A stretch of 64,000 nucleotides of DNA from NCBI GenBank assembly GCA_963761905.1, contig CAVXIQ010000006.1:310001-374000 (forward strand), read 5' to 3'. A model generated the notes under the pieces. That model saw only the letters and a list, made by a program, of their open reading frames with translations. It had not been told where the DNA came from and did not search any database. Within the stretch, counting starts at the first letter, position 1. Each line of letters starts with the position of its first letter. Positions 23,529-32,421 of this stretch are shown piece by piece. A program made the translations under genes and the position numbers. The stretch is from Gaiellasilicea sp963761905. Lineage in GTDB: Bacteria > Actinomycetota > Thermoleophilia > Gaiellales > Gaiellaceae.

Positions 23529-24533
23529 ATGGCCTCCCCCGACGTCCCCGAGCAAGCCGGCCCGCGCTATGTCTCGACCGGGCAGCTTCCGTCACCCGAT
23601 GAAGTTCGCGCGCTGGTGGACGAGGCCCACGAGCGCTTCCGCGATGTGCAGGACGGCGAGAACTCGCAGGTCTACCCGGCACTCGCGCGCGTGCCGTCCG
23701 AGCTGTTCGGCGTCTGCGTCGTCGGAAACCGCGGCGGCGTCCACAGCGCCGGCGACGCGGAGTCCCCGTTCACGATCATGAGCGTCGCCAAGCCGTTCGT
23801 CTTCGCGCTCGTGTGTCAGCTGATCGGGCCCGAGGAGGCGCGCGCGAAGCTCGGCGTGAACGCGACGGGCCTCCCGTTCAACGCCCTGGAGTCGCTCGAG
23901 CTGACCGATGACGGACGGACGAACCCGATGGTGAACGCCGGCGCGATCGCGACGGTGAGCCTCGTCCCCGGCGCCACCGCCGAGGCGAAATGGGAGCTGA
24001 TCAGCGACGGGCTCTCGCGCTTCGCGGGCCGGCCTCTCGCGGTGAACGACGACGTGTACGAGTCGGCCTCGAAGACGAACCACAGAAACCGGGAGCTCGC
24101 CCGCCTCCTCGAGAGCCACGACCGGATCTACTTCGATCGCGTCCAGGCGACGGATCTCTACACGAGACAGAGCTGCCTCGAGGTGACCGCCCGAGACCTC
24201 GCCGCCATGGGGGCGACGCTCGCGCACGGCGGGGTCAACCCCCTGACGGGCGTGCGCGTGGTCGACGAGCCCGTCTGCCGGCACACGCTCGCCGTGATGA
24301 CGACCGCGGGGCTCTACGAGACCTCGGGCGACTGGCTCTACGACGTCGGGCTGCCGGGCAAGAGCGGGATCGGCGGCGGGATCGTGACCGTCTCCCCCGG
24401 CAAGGGAGGCCTGGGGACGTTCGCGCCACGGCTCGACGCGGCGGGGAACAGCGTCAAGGGTCAGCTCGTAGCCGCGTTCCTCTCCCGGCGACTGGGGCTC
24501 GACCTGTTCTCGTCCACGGCGGCGGAGGCGTGA
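23529..24533 (+). CDS. glsA: Glutaminase A
   Basis: 334 residues from ATG 23529. The serine-beta-lactamase-like active site appears as FTIMSVAKPF (Ser-x-x-Lys); NPMVNAGAIA, ESHDRIYFD and SGIGGGIVTVSPGKGG are standard glutaminase blocks. It hydrolyses L-glutamine to glutamate and ammonia in the cytoplasm. A TATGTC box six bases before the ATG weakly fits the leaderless pattern. The stop overlaps GTG 24530 of the next gene, so the two are coupled although their products look unrelated. Confidence 0.94.
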   Translation: MASPDVPEQAGPRYVSTGQLPSPDEVRALVDEAHERFRDVQDGENSQVYPALARVPSELFGVCVVGNRGGVHSAGDAESPFTIMSVAKPFVFALVCQLIGPEEARAKLGVNATGLPFNALESLELTDDGRTNPMVNAGAIATVSLVPGATAEAKWELISDGLSRFAGRPLAVNDDVYESASKTNHRNRELARLLESHDRIYFDRVQATDLYTRQSCLEVTARDLAAMGATLAHGGVNPLTGVRVVDEPVCRHTLAVMTTAGLYETSGDWLYDVGLPGKSGIGGGIVTVSPGKGGLGTFAPRLDAAGNSVKGQLVAAFLSRRLGLDLFSSTAAEA

Positions 24534-26458
24534 GCTCGCGGCGCCGGCGGCGCCGGCTCCTCCCTCCGCTCGTCGTCCTGGTCGCGCTCGCCGCGACCCC
24601 GACTGCGGCGGCCGACCTCGCCGACGAGACCGCGCTCGCCGAGCGGTACGCCCCGGTCGTCCGGCTCGTCGCCCAGGCTCAGGACTGCGGCTACGGCGAG
24701 TCGTACGCCCCGCTCGACGTCGACGTCCTCTTCGACGAGCCGACGGTGGCGCTGCGCGGGCCATGGGGCCTGGGCGACCTGATCGAGGTAGGCCCCGCTG
24801 CGGAGCGGCTCTCGAGCGACCGCTACGAGTACCACCTCGACTTTCCGGGGAATGCGCTCGACCCCGGCTGCAGCTACGAGCGCTGGGCGGATCGCGTCAG
24901 CCACGGCTCGGCGCCGGCCGTCTACGCCCACGTCGCCACCGATTCCGGCTATCCGGGCCGGCTCGCACTCCAGTACTGGTTCTACTACGTCTTCAACGAC
25001 TGGAACAACACGCACGAGGGCGACTGGGAGAACATCCAGCTCGTCTTCGACGCCGCCGACGCGCGCGAGGCGCTCTGCCGCGAGCCGGTCACCATCGGCT
25101 ACAGCCAGCACGAGGGCTCGGAGGGCGCGAGCTGGGGCGAGGAGAAGCTCGAGCTCGTCGAGGGGAAGCATCCCGTGGTTTATCCGGCGGCGGGCTCGCA
25201 CGCGAACTTCTTCGAGTCGGCCCTCTACCTCGGCAGCTCGGCAGAGCAGGGGGTCGGCTGTGACGACACGTCGGGGCCGAGCCTCGAGCTTCGGCCCGTC
25301 GTGCGCACGATCCCGACCGACCCGGCCGACGCGCGCGAGCGCTTTCCGTGGATCGCGTTCGAGGGGCGCTGGGGCGAGTTCCAGCGCTCGTTCTTCAACG
25401 GCCCCACCGGCCCGAACCTGAAGGAGTCGTGGACGGAGCCGATCCGGATCTCGCAGAACTGGCGCGACCGCGCGTATGCCGTGCCGGCCGGCGGCGCGCT
25501 CGGCACGGGCACGACCGACTTCTTCTGCGCCGCAATCGCAGGCGGCTCGAACGCGTTACGACGCCTGCTCGACGATCCCGTTCCCGTTCTGCTCGCCCTC
25601 GCCGCGCTCGCTGCGCTCGTGCTGCTCGGCATCTCGCGTGCGACCTGGCGGCCGGCGGCGCCGCTTCGTCTCGCGCGTCGGCGCGCGTGGGGTCAGATCC
25701 TTGCGGCCGCCGCCCGGATGTACGTCCGGCGCGCGCCGCTCTTCCTCGGGATCGGAATCCTCTTCATCCCGCTCGGGATCGCGATCTCGATCCTCCAGGC
25801 GCTCGTGCTCGGCGGCTTTGGCCTGCTCGGGATCGACGCGTCCGGCGAGACGGCCGGCGGGGCGCTGTTCCTCGTCGTGGCGGTCGGGACGACGATCACC
25901 CTCCTCGGTCTGGCGCTCGTCCAGGCGGCGACCGCCTGCGCCCTCGTCCAGATCGACAGCGGCCGCCCGGTCGGACCGATTCGGGCATTCCGGATCGCGC
26001 TCGGGAAGACGCGCCCGCTGCTCGGTGGTCTCGGCCTTGCCGTCGTCGTCTGGGCAGCGCTGAACGCAACGGTCGTCCTGGCGCCGGTGGCGATCTGGCT
26101 CGCCGTTCGCTGGTCGCTCCTCGCCCAGGTCGTCGAACTCGAGAATCGTTCGGCGTGGGCCGGCCTGCGCAGGAGTAGCGAGCTCGTCCTTGGGCGTTGG
26201 CTTCGCGTCGCGTCGCTCGTCGGCACCGGGGCGGTCCTCGCGCTTGCCGCCGGCCCCTTCGTCGGGGCGCTCCTGATCCTCCTGACGAACGCTCCCTTGC
26301 CGCTCCTCAACGTCGCCGCCGGGGTGATCTACGCGCTCGCGATGCCGTTCGTCGCGCTGATCACCTCGTACGTCTACTTCGACGCACGCACGCGGCTCGA
26401 GCTGGATCCGGTCGAGCAGCCCGCCGCGCTGCCCGCGGAGATCCGGCTCGCGGGCTGA
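24530..26458 (+). CDS. Secreted Vps62-like domain fused to a multi-helix membrane domain
   Basis: 642 residues. A signal peptide (RRRRRRLLPPLVVLVALAA) leads to an extracellular Vps62-like domain (about 25-320) with QYWFYYVFNDWNNTHEGDWE and HPVVYPAAGSHANFF. A helix near 345 and then about six helices (380-620) form a C-terminal membrane domain resembling the glycerophosphodiesterase/YckC-type membrane region, ending SYVYFDARTRLE. The role of Vps62-like domains is unclear. This fusion places one on the outer face of the membrane. GTG 24530 overlaps the glutaminase stop. Confidence 0.72.
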   Translation: MSSRRRRRRLLPPLVVLVALAATPTAAADLADETALAERYAPVVRLVAQAQDCGYGESYAPLDVDVLFDEPTVALRGPWGLGDLIEVGPAAERLSSDRYEYHLDFPGNALDPGCSYERWADRVSHGSAPAVYAHVATDSGYPGRLALQYWFYYVFNDWNNTHEGDWENIQLVFDAADAREALCREPVTIGYSQHEGSEGASWGEEKLELVEGKHPVVYPAAGSHANFFESALYLGSSAEQGVGCDDTSGPSLELRPVVRTIPTDPADARERFPWIAFEGRWGEFQRSFFNGPTGPNLKESWTEPIRISQNWRDRAYAVPAGGALGTGTTDFFCAAIAGGSNALRRLLDDPVPVLLALAALAALVLLGISRATWRPAAPLRLARRRAWGQILAAAARMYVRRAPLFLGIGILFIPLGIAISILQALVLGGFGLLGIDASGETAGGALFLVVAVGTTITLLGLALVQAATACALVQIDSGRPVGPIRAFRIALGKTRPLLGGLGLAVVVWAALNATVVLAPVAIWLAVRWSLLAQVVELENRSAWAGLRRSSELVLGRWLRVASLVGTGAVLALAAGPFVGALLILLTNAPLPLLNVAAGVIYALAMPFVALITSYVYFDARTRLELDPVEQPAALPAEIRLAG

Positions 26459-26464
26459 CAGTGG

Positions 26465-26470
26465 TAGGCT
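26465..26470 (+). promoter_or_regulatory. Leaderless -10 box (TAGGCT)
   Basis: TAGGCT seven bases before ATG 26478, starting seven bases after the stop of the previous gene. Confidence 0.5.
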
Positions 26471-26477
26471 CGCACCG

Positions 26478-27026
26478 ATGAGCCGCATCGTCCGCGCAGC
26501 CGCTCTCGTCACGCTCGTGCTGAGTCTCATGGTGGGGCTCAGCGCCTGCGGGAGCGACGAGACCGATTCGGCCGGTGAGTGGGCCGACAGCGTCTGCTCG
26601 AGCATCGGCGACTGGCGTGCCGAGGTGCAGGCGACCGTGGATGGGTTCCGCGACGATCCGGCCTCGATCTCGGCTGATTCGCTGCGCGAGGCGACGGACG
26701 ACACGGTCGAGTCGACGGAAGCGCTGGTCGACGAGCTTCGCGACCTGGGGCCGCCCGAAACGGACTCGGGCGAGGAGGCCCGCGCGGAGATCGACGAGCT
26801 GGCCGACTCGCTCGAGAGCAGCCGGGACAGCGTCGAAGAGACGCTCGAAGGATCCAGCGAATCCGTTTCGGGAGTCGTCGCAAACCTCTCCGCGATCACG
26901 GCCGAGCTCCAGGCCGCCGCCACTGCGGCATCCGCGACGTTCGAGCGCCTGCTGGCGCTCGATCCCGGCGGGGAGCTCGAGCAGGCGTTCAGCGAAGAGG
27001 ACTCGTGCACCGCCCTCCGGGAGTGA
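26478..27026 (+). CDS. Lipoprotein with coiled-coil domain
   Basis: 182 residues. The signal peptide ends in a lipobox (GLSAC), so the protein is lipid-anchored on the outer face. The mature part is acidic and helical with heptads (DSLREATDDTVESTEALVDE, EEARAEIDELADSLESSRDS) and two further Cys, one near each end. No known domain. A TAGGCT box seven bases before the ATG indicates a separate leaderless transcript. Confidence 0.75.
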   Translation: MSRIVRAAALVTLVLSLMVGLSACGSDETDSAGEWADSVCSSIGDWRAEVQATVDGFRDDPASISADSLREATDDTVESTEALVDELRDLGPPETDSGEEARAEIDELADSLESSRDSVEETLEGSSESVSGVVANLSAITAELQAAATAASATFERLLALDPGGELEQAFSEEDSCTALRE

Positions 27027-27103
27027 CGCGATCCGCTGACGCCCCCGCCCGCGCCGCCGTGTGAGTGCGTCGCTGCCCGGCGCTCCAGGTCCCGGCACGC
27101 CGA

Positions 27104-28036
27104 ATGACTCGGGGGAGCGGGAGGCCGGAGCCGGGATTCGAGCCGCCGCCGACGCTTGCCGGCCGGATCGCGCGCTGGACGCTGCACGCCCGCATCCTCC
27201 GCTCCAGGGTCGAGGCCGCACGCAGCCGCCACGCGTCGGTCGATCTCGGCTTCGACGTGGTCGAGCGCGACTCCACGATCGGCGGTGGCATGCTCGGCGG
27301 CGCGCTCGCCTACCGGCTGTTCGTCCTCCTGCTGCCGCTCTCGCTCTTCCTCGTCGCGGGAATCGGGATCTACGCAGACGTCACGAACCTGAGCACGTCC
27401 GAGGTCGTCTCGCGCGCGGGGCTGCCGGGACTGATCGCCGGCGACATCGCCGCGGCCTCGTCGAACTCCGCCCGCTGGACGATCTTCGTCGTCACCCTTC
27501 CCGTTCTCGTCTACGCGACCGGGATGCTCTACCGGGCGGTGGCGATCGTCCACGCGATCGCCTGGCACGGCTCCGGGCGCGCCGCTCGAGTCTCGTCGCA
27601 GACATTCGGCATCTTCTGCGGATTCGTCCTCGTGCAGCTCGCCGGTGCGCTCGTCCTCGGCCAGATCCGCGAGGCGGACCAGGGCGGCGGGATCGCCGCG
27701 CTGCTCGTCTACGGGCTGCTGCTCGCCGGCGCCTGGCTCGTCCTCTCCGTGCGCCTTCCCCGCCGCGACGTCCACTGGACGGCCCTCGTTCCGGGAGCCG
27801 CTCTCGTCGGGCTCGGGATGCTGCTGATCAACGCCTTCAACGTCTACGTGACGACCCGGATGGTCGCGGAGCGGATCGACACCTACGGGGCACTCGGGGT
27901 CGCAGCGGCGCTGCTCTTCTCCCTCTATCTCGTCGGCCGCGTGATCGTCACCTCGGCCGTCCTCAATGCGGCCGTGGACGAGCGGCGGGCACGCGCGAGG
28001 CAGGCGCGCGCCGCGAAGCGAGGCCGATCCGCTTGA
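27104..28036 (+). CDS. YihY/BrkB-family membrane protein
   Basis: 310 residues from ATG 27104; an upstream GTG at 27065 gives a longer but less typical N-terminus. Six or so membrane helices occur at the positions seen in YihY/virulence factor BrkB proteins, with the GGGMLGGALAYRLFVLLLPL first helix and YGALGVAAALLFSLYLVGR near the end. The family was once called ribonuclease BN, but that assignment was withdrawn; function unknown. It overlaps the next gene by four bases. Confidence 0.85.
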   Translation: MTRGSGRPEPGFEPPPTLAGRIARWTLHARILRSRVEAARSRHASVDLGFDVVERDSTIGGGMLGGALAYRLFVLLLPLSLFLVAGIGIYADVTNLSTSEVVSRAGLPGLIAGDIAAASSNSARWTIFVVTLPVLVYATGMLYRAVAIVHAIAWHGSGRAARVSSQTFGIFCGFVLVQLAGALVLGQIREADQGGGIAALLVYGLLLAGAWLVLSVRLPRRDVHWTALVPGAALVGLGMLLINAFNVYVTTRMVAERIDTYGALGVAAALLFSLYLVGRVIVTSAVLNAAVDERRARARQARAAKRGRSA

Positions 28037-29088
28037 GCGCGACCCGCATGCTGGGGCCGAGACGTCATCGCAAGCGCCGGCTCGCCGGCCGAACCCTCTT
28101 CCTCATCGTCTCCCTGATCTCGCTCTACGTGCTCCTGCCGAGCCTGCTCGAGGTCTTCACTTCGTGGCGCGAGCTCTTCGAGCTGACCCCCGGCTGGGTG
28201 GCGGTCGCGATCGGCGTCGAGGCGCTCTCGTTCCTCGCGATCTGGGAGCTCCAGCGGATCGCGCTCCAGGCCGAGGGCTGGTTCCCCGTCTCGACCTCGC
28301 AGCTCGCCGGGAACGCGTTCGGCCGGATCATCCCCGCCGGAGGCGCGGCGGCCGTGGCGCTCCAGTACCGGATGCTCGTCCAGGCCGGCTTCCCGGGTGG
28401 ACGGATCGCCTCGGCGCTGACCGGCGTCTCGGCGCTGCTCTTCGGCACGGTGCTCGCGCTGCCGCTCCTCAGCCTCCCGGCCTTCCTCGCCGGCACCGAG
28501 ATCGACCCGGGACTCGTGCAGGCCGCGCTCGTTGGGGTCGGAGTGTTCGTCGTCACGCTCGCGGGCGGCGCGCTCGTGTTCCTCTCCGACCGGCCGCTCC
28601 GCTTCGTCGGCGCCCTGGCCGAGCGCCTCGTCAACCGAACGCTTCGCCGCTCACGGCCCATGAGCGAGCTTCCCGACCGGCTCCTGCGCGAGCGTGACTT
28701 CCTCCGGATGGCGTTCGGCACGCGCTGGAAGGCCGCCGTCCTCTCCTCGGCCGGCCGCTGGATCTTCGACTACCTCGCCCTCCTCGCCTGCCTGCGAGCC
28801 GTCGGCGCGGAGCCGCGAGCCTCGCTCGTCCTGCTCGCCTTCGTGGCCGCCTCGTTCCTGGGAATGATCCCGCTCACGCCCGGCGGCCTCGGGTTCGTCG
28901 AGGCCGGGCTGACGGGCATGCTCGCGCTCGCCGGCGTGGGCGCCGCTCCCGCCGCCGTGGCGACTCTCGCCTACCGGCTGATCTCGTTCTGGCTGCCGAT
29001 TCCCGCCGGGGCTGCCGCATACGGGCTCTTCTGGCGCCGGTATCGCGTCTCGACCATCCCACCACCGGTCACGAGAGCCACGGATTGA
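28033..29088 (+). CDS. Lysylphosphatidylglycerol synthase-type transmembrane protein (UPF0104)
   Basis: About 351 residues and eight helices. The family motifs appear as ELQRIALQAEG, AFGRIIPAGGAAAVALQYRML and FLGMIPLTPGGLGFVEAGLTG. This is the MprF-like flippase domain without the aminoacyl-transferase part, found in many actinobacterial lipid or glycan systems. A TTG at 28033 overlaps the previous stop (TTGA); ATG 28048 is the alternative. Coupling to YihY suggests a shared envelope function. Confidence 0.86.
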   Translation: MSATRMLGPRRHRKRRLAGRTLFLIVSLISLYVLLPSLLEVFTSWRELFELTPGWVAVAIGVEALSFLAIWELQRIALQAEGWFPVSTSQLAGNAFGRIIPAGGAAAVALQYRMLVQAGFPGGRIASALTGVSALLFGTVLALPLLSLPAFLAGTEIDPGLVQAALVGVGVFVVTLAGGALVFLSDRPLRFVGALAERLVNRTLRRSRPMSELPDRLLRERDFLRMAFGTRWKAAVLSSAGRWIFDYLALLACLRAVGAEPRASLVLLAFVAASFLGMIPLTPGGLGFVEAGLTGMLALAGVGAAPAAVATLAYRLISFWLPIPAGAAAYGLFWRRYRVSTIPPPVTRATD

Positions 29089-29115
29089 CCGGGCGACGGA
29101 CGACCCGGTGAGCGT

Positions 29116-29853
29116 CTAGAACGTCGTCGCGTCGGCGGGCTCGAGGATCCGCACCTCGACCTCCGGCGCGAGCTCGGCGGCGAGCCGGCGAAACTCCTCG
29201 GGCGCCGCGGTCTCGGCGGGTCGGCCAGGGAGCGAGAACGTGCCCCAGTGAATCGGTACGGCGAGCTTCGGACGGAGCAGTCGGAGTGCCTGCGCGGCGG
29301 TCTCCGGCGTCAGGTGGCCCGGAGGCAGCCGCGGCCCCCAGCCGGCGACGGGCAGAAGCGCCACATCGAGCGACTCTGAGAGCTCCGCCATCCCGTCGAA
29401 CAGGTCCGTGTCGCCGGCGAAGTAGACGCGCCGCGAGCCGCCGAGCAGATAGCCGATCGAGGCAGACGCTCGCACGGTCGGTCGGAACGCAACATGGTCA
29501 GCCGGTGTCGCGCGCACGACGACCTCGCCGATCTGGGTCTCGTCGCCGACCTCGACCTCGCGCACGTCCTCGAAGCGCCGCAGCAGATGGCCCGACCCCC
29601 GCGGCGCCACGACCGTCGTGCCCTTGCGGAACCGCCGCAGCGATGCACGGTCGAGATGGTCGTAGTGGACGTGAGAGATCAGAACGGCGTCGATCCCCGC
29701 TACGGCCTGATCGATGTCGATCCCGACCCGACGGCTCAGGTGCAACACCCTCCGTCCGATCAGCGGATCGGTGACGAACCGGAGGCCGTCCAGCTCGATC
29801 AGGACGGTCGCGTGGCCGACGTAGACCAGCCGCGCCGAGCCCGGCGCGCTCAT
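29116..29853 (-). CDS. Metallo-beta-lactamase-fold hydrolase (UlaG/NAPE-PLD-like)
   Basis: 245 residues. The metal motif SHVHYDHLD, then ATPADHVA, FAGDTDLFDG and a late His in AVPIHWGTF are those of the UlaG-like lactonase/phosphodiesterase group. No signal peptide, so cytoplasmic. The substrate is unknown. It lies 15 bases downstream of the ABC ATPase gene on the same strand and may be the last gene of the sugar-transport unit, suggesting a sugar lactone or phosphodiester substrate (inference). Confidence 0.86.
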   Translation of the reverse strand: MSAPGSARLVYVGHATVLIELDGLRFVTDPLIGRRVLHLSRRVGIDIDQAVAGIDAVLISHVHYDHLDRASLRRFRKGTTVVAPRGSGHLLRRFEDVREVEVGDETQIGEVVVRATPADHVAFRPTVRASASIGYLLGGSRRVYFAGDTDLFDGMAELSESLDVALLPVAGWGPRLPPGHLTPETAAQALRLLRPKLAVPIHWGTFSLPGRPAETAAPEEFRRLAAELAPEVEVRILEPADATTF

Positions 29854-29868
29854 GCGACCGAGTCCCCG

Positions 29869-30888
29869 TCAGGCCGAGACCGCGAGCTCCGTCTGGGCGT
29901 CGAACACGTGCAGCTTCTCGCGCGGGATCGAGAACTCCTGCTCCTGACCCGGAGTGAGCCGCTCCTCGATCGGCAGCTTCGCGAGCAGGTGCCGATCGCC
30001 GCCGGCGAGATGGACGAGTTGCTCATCGCCGAGATACTCCACGACTTCGACCGTCGCCGTGAAATGGGCCGAGCCCGACTGGCCGTTCCCGACCTCGACG
30101 TGCTCGGGCCGGAAACCGGCGAGCCGGGAGTCGCCGCCCACTCCTTGCACGAAGTCGGCGGGCACGAGGTTCATCGCGGGCGAGCCGATGAACCCGGCCA
30201 CAAAGACGTTGACCGGCTTCGTGTAGAGCTCCTCCGGGGTGCCGACTTGCTGGAGCACGCCGAGCTTCATCACCGCGATCCGGTCGCCCATCGTCATCGC
30301 CTCGACCTGGTCGTGGGTCACGTAGATCGTCGTCGTCTCGAGCCGGCGCTGGAGCTTCAGGATCTCGGCCCGAGTCTGGACACGAAGCGCCGCATCGAGG
30401 TTGGAGAGCGGCTCGTCCATCAGGAACGCCTCTGGCTCACGCACGATCGCTCGCCCGAGGGCGACCCGCTGCCTCTGGCCGCCCGAGAGCTGCTTCGGCT
30501 TCCGCTTGATCAGCTCCTTCAGGTCGAGGATGTCCGCAGCACGCTGCACGCGCTCGTCGATCTCCCGCTTCGGCACCTTGTGGTTGCGCAGGCCAAACGC
30601 GAGGTTGTCGTACACGGTCATGTGCGGGTAGAGCGCGTACGACTGGAAGACCATCGCGATGTCACGCGATCCGGGTGCAATGTTGTTGACGACACGGCCG
30701 CCGATCAGGATCCGGCCACTCGTCACGTCCTCGAGCCCGGCGAGCATCCGCAGCGCGGTCGACTTGCCGCAGCCCGACGGGCCGACGAGGACGAGAAACT
30801 CCCCGTCCGCGATCTCGAACGAGAGATCGTCGACGGCGATCGTGCCGTCGAAGCTCTTCGTGATGTGCTCGAACTCGACAGTTGCCAT
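29869..30888 (-). CDS. Carbohydrate ABC transporter ATP-binding protein (MalK/UgpC/MsmX type)
   Basis: 339 residues from ATG 30888. Walker A GPSGCGKST, Q-loop in MVFQSYALYPHMTVYDN, signature LSGGQRQR, Walker B FLMDEPLSNLDA and a switch His (YVTHDQVEAM) precede a C-terminal TOBE/OB domain (about 240-330) like that of MalK. It energises the two permeases encoded upstream. The ATG overlaps the stop of the YesL-like gene. Confidence 0.92.
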   Translation of the reverse strand: MATVEFEHITKSFDGTIAVDDLSFEIADGEFLVLVGPSGCGKSTALRMLAGLEDVTSGRILIGGRVVNNIAPGSRDIAMVFQSYALYPHMTVYDNLAFGLRNHKVPKREIDERVQRAADILDLKELIKRKPKQLSGGQRQRVALGRAIVREPEAFLMDEPLSNLDAALRVQTRAEILKLQRRLETTTIYVTHDQVEAMTMGDRIAVMKLGVLQQVGTPEELYTKPVNVFVAGFIGSPAMNLVPADFVQGVGGDSRLAGFRPEHVEVGNGQSGSAHFTATVEVVEYLGDEQLVHLAGGDRHLLAKLPIEERLTPGQEQEFSIPREKLHVFDAQTELAVSA

Positions 30889-31543
30889 CAGGATCGGGCC
30901 TCCAGGGGCAGTGGTGGGGGCAGCGCGAACCGGGCCGCCGCGAGAAACGAATAGGCGATCGTGAGCGTGAGCAGGGGCAGGAGCGCGGCGACCGCGCCGA
31001 GAACGTTCACGAGGAGGAGGACGACCGCGAGCCCGAGCGCGGCTCGCGGCCGGGCGACGAGGACGCGCAGGGCGCTGCGGAGCACCTGCCGAAACGGCAG
31101 CTCCCGCTCCGCGATCGCGAGCGGCCAAAGCACGAGCTCGTAGACGAGGAAGCAGCGCGAGCACGTAGACCGACAGGAAGGCGAACGGCCAGGCGAGCTC
31201 GCCGGCGCCACCGTACGACTGCACCGCGGCAAGTCCGGCGATGCACGACGAGCGCGGTGAAGAGCGCCAGCTCGAGCCCACGCCGCCAGTGCAGGTCGGA
31301 CGCCCGCCGTCGCGCACGCGAGCGAGATGTCGCCCTCCCGGACGAGGGTGACGGCGCAGTGCATCAGCGCCGCAGCCAGCGGCCCGAGCGCGAGCACGAG
31401 CACGAGGGCCGGCCAGAAGAACGCGCCGGCGGTGAAGACCGCGATCGCGGCGAGCGCGAGCGCGCCGTTCAGGACGACGAAGCCGCCAGGAGTGCGCGTA
31501 GAAGTCCTGCAAGCGCTCCGCGCAGCGCACCCGAGACGCTCAT
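30888..31543 (-). pseudogene. YesL/DUF624-like membrane protein with several frameshifts
   Basis: Pieces of one YesL-type protein lie in different frames: MSVSGALRGAL and LQDFYAHSWRL near the start (31543-31480), LALGPLAAALMHCAVTLVREGDISLA (from about 31403), then VYELVLWPLAIAERELPFRQVLRSAL and LPLLTLTIAYSFLAAARFALP to the stop at 30888. At least three shifts separate them. YesL-like proteins often sit inside carbohydrate ABC operons as accessory membrane proteins, as here between permease and ATPase. Overlaps at both ends match intact operon structure, so sequencing errors are as likely as true inactivation. Confidence 0.65.
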
Positions 31544-31545
31544 CG

Positions 31546-32421
31546 TCATCCCTTGACGCCGCTCGAGACGACGCCCGAGACGAAGTAGCGCTGGAAGAAG
31601 ATGTAGATCGCCGCGATCGGGAGGATCGCGATCACGCTCGCCGCCATCAGCTGCGGCCAGAGGGTCTGGTACTGGAAGCGGAACTGAGCGATCCCGAGCT
31701 GGAGCGTGTACATGTCCGGGTCGCCGAAGCCGAGGATGATCAGCGGCCAGAAGAACTCGTTCCAGGTTCCCTGGAAGGTGAGGATCGTCACGGCCGCGAT
31801 CGCCGGCGTCGCGAGCGGGAGCATCACGCGCCAGTACGTCTTGAAGTAGCCCGCCCCGTCCAGCTTCGCCGCCTCCTCGAAGTCCTTCGGGATCGTCAGG
31901 AAGTACTGCCGCATCAGGAACAGGCTCGTAGCCGCCACGAGGTTGATCGCGATGTACCCCTGATAGGTGCCGACGAGACGCCAGTTCGTGAGCATCTGGA
32001 AGACCGGCACGAGCCGGAGCTGGTCCGGAATCATCAGCGTCGCCAGGACGACGAGGAAGAGGAACTCGCGGCCGGGGAAGCGCAGGCGTGCGAAGGCGTA
32101 GCCGCCGAGCGAGCAGAGCAGGACGTTGAACGCGGTGATCGTCGCCGCGAGAAAGGCGGAGTTGAGCGTGTAGCGCGCGAAGTTGAACTCCGTCAGCGCC
32201 TCGCGGTACGCGCGCAGGCTCGGATTGTCGGGCAGGAGGTCGAACCCGACCGTCTCGGGCAGCGTCTTCAGTGAGGTCGCGACCGTCCAGAGGAACGGCG
32301 TGAAGTAGAGGAGTGCCGCCGCGAGCAGGAACACGTAGACGAGCACGGTTCGAACCCGCTCGCCGAACGCGCGGCGCGGCACCTCGTCGGTTCGGTCGAT
32401 CCGAACGGCATCGGTCGCCAT
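31546..32421 (-). CDS. Carbohydrate ABC transporter permease (MalG type)
   Basis: 291 residues, six helices. The EAA loop that contacts the ATPase reads EEAAKLDGAGYFKTYWRVMLPL. The C-terminal helix and tail (YFVSGVVSSGVKG) are typical of MalG-like subunits. It pairs with the MalF-like permease; its ATG shares one base with that gene's TAA. Part of the importer encoded at 29869-34637. Confidence 0.93.
   Translation of the reverse strand: MATDAVRIDRTDEVPRRAFGERVRTVLVYVFLLAAALLYFTPFLWTVATSLKTLPETVGFDLLPDNPSLRAYREALTEFNFARYTLNSAFLAATITAFNVLLCSLGGYAFARLRFPGREFLFLVVLATLMIPDQLRLVPVFQMLTNWRLVGTYQGYIAINLVAATSLFLMRQYFLTIPKDFEEAAKLDGAGYFKTYWRVMLPLATPAIAAVTILTFQGTWNEFFWPLIILGFGDPDMYTLQLGIAQFRFQYQTLWPQLMAASVIAILPIAAIYIFFQRYFVSGVVSSGVKG

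Noticed and set aside
23990..24529. N-terminal part of an 822-codon frame before the Vps62-like gene
   Set aside because: It is an out-of-frame shadow of glutaminase; the signal peptide after GTG 24530 marks the true start.
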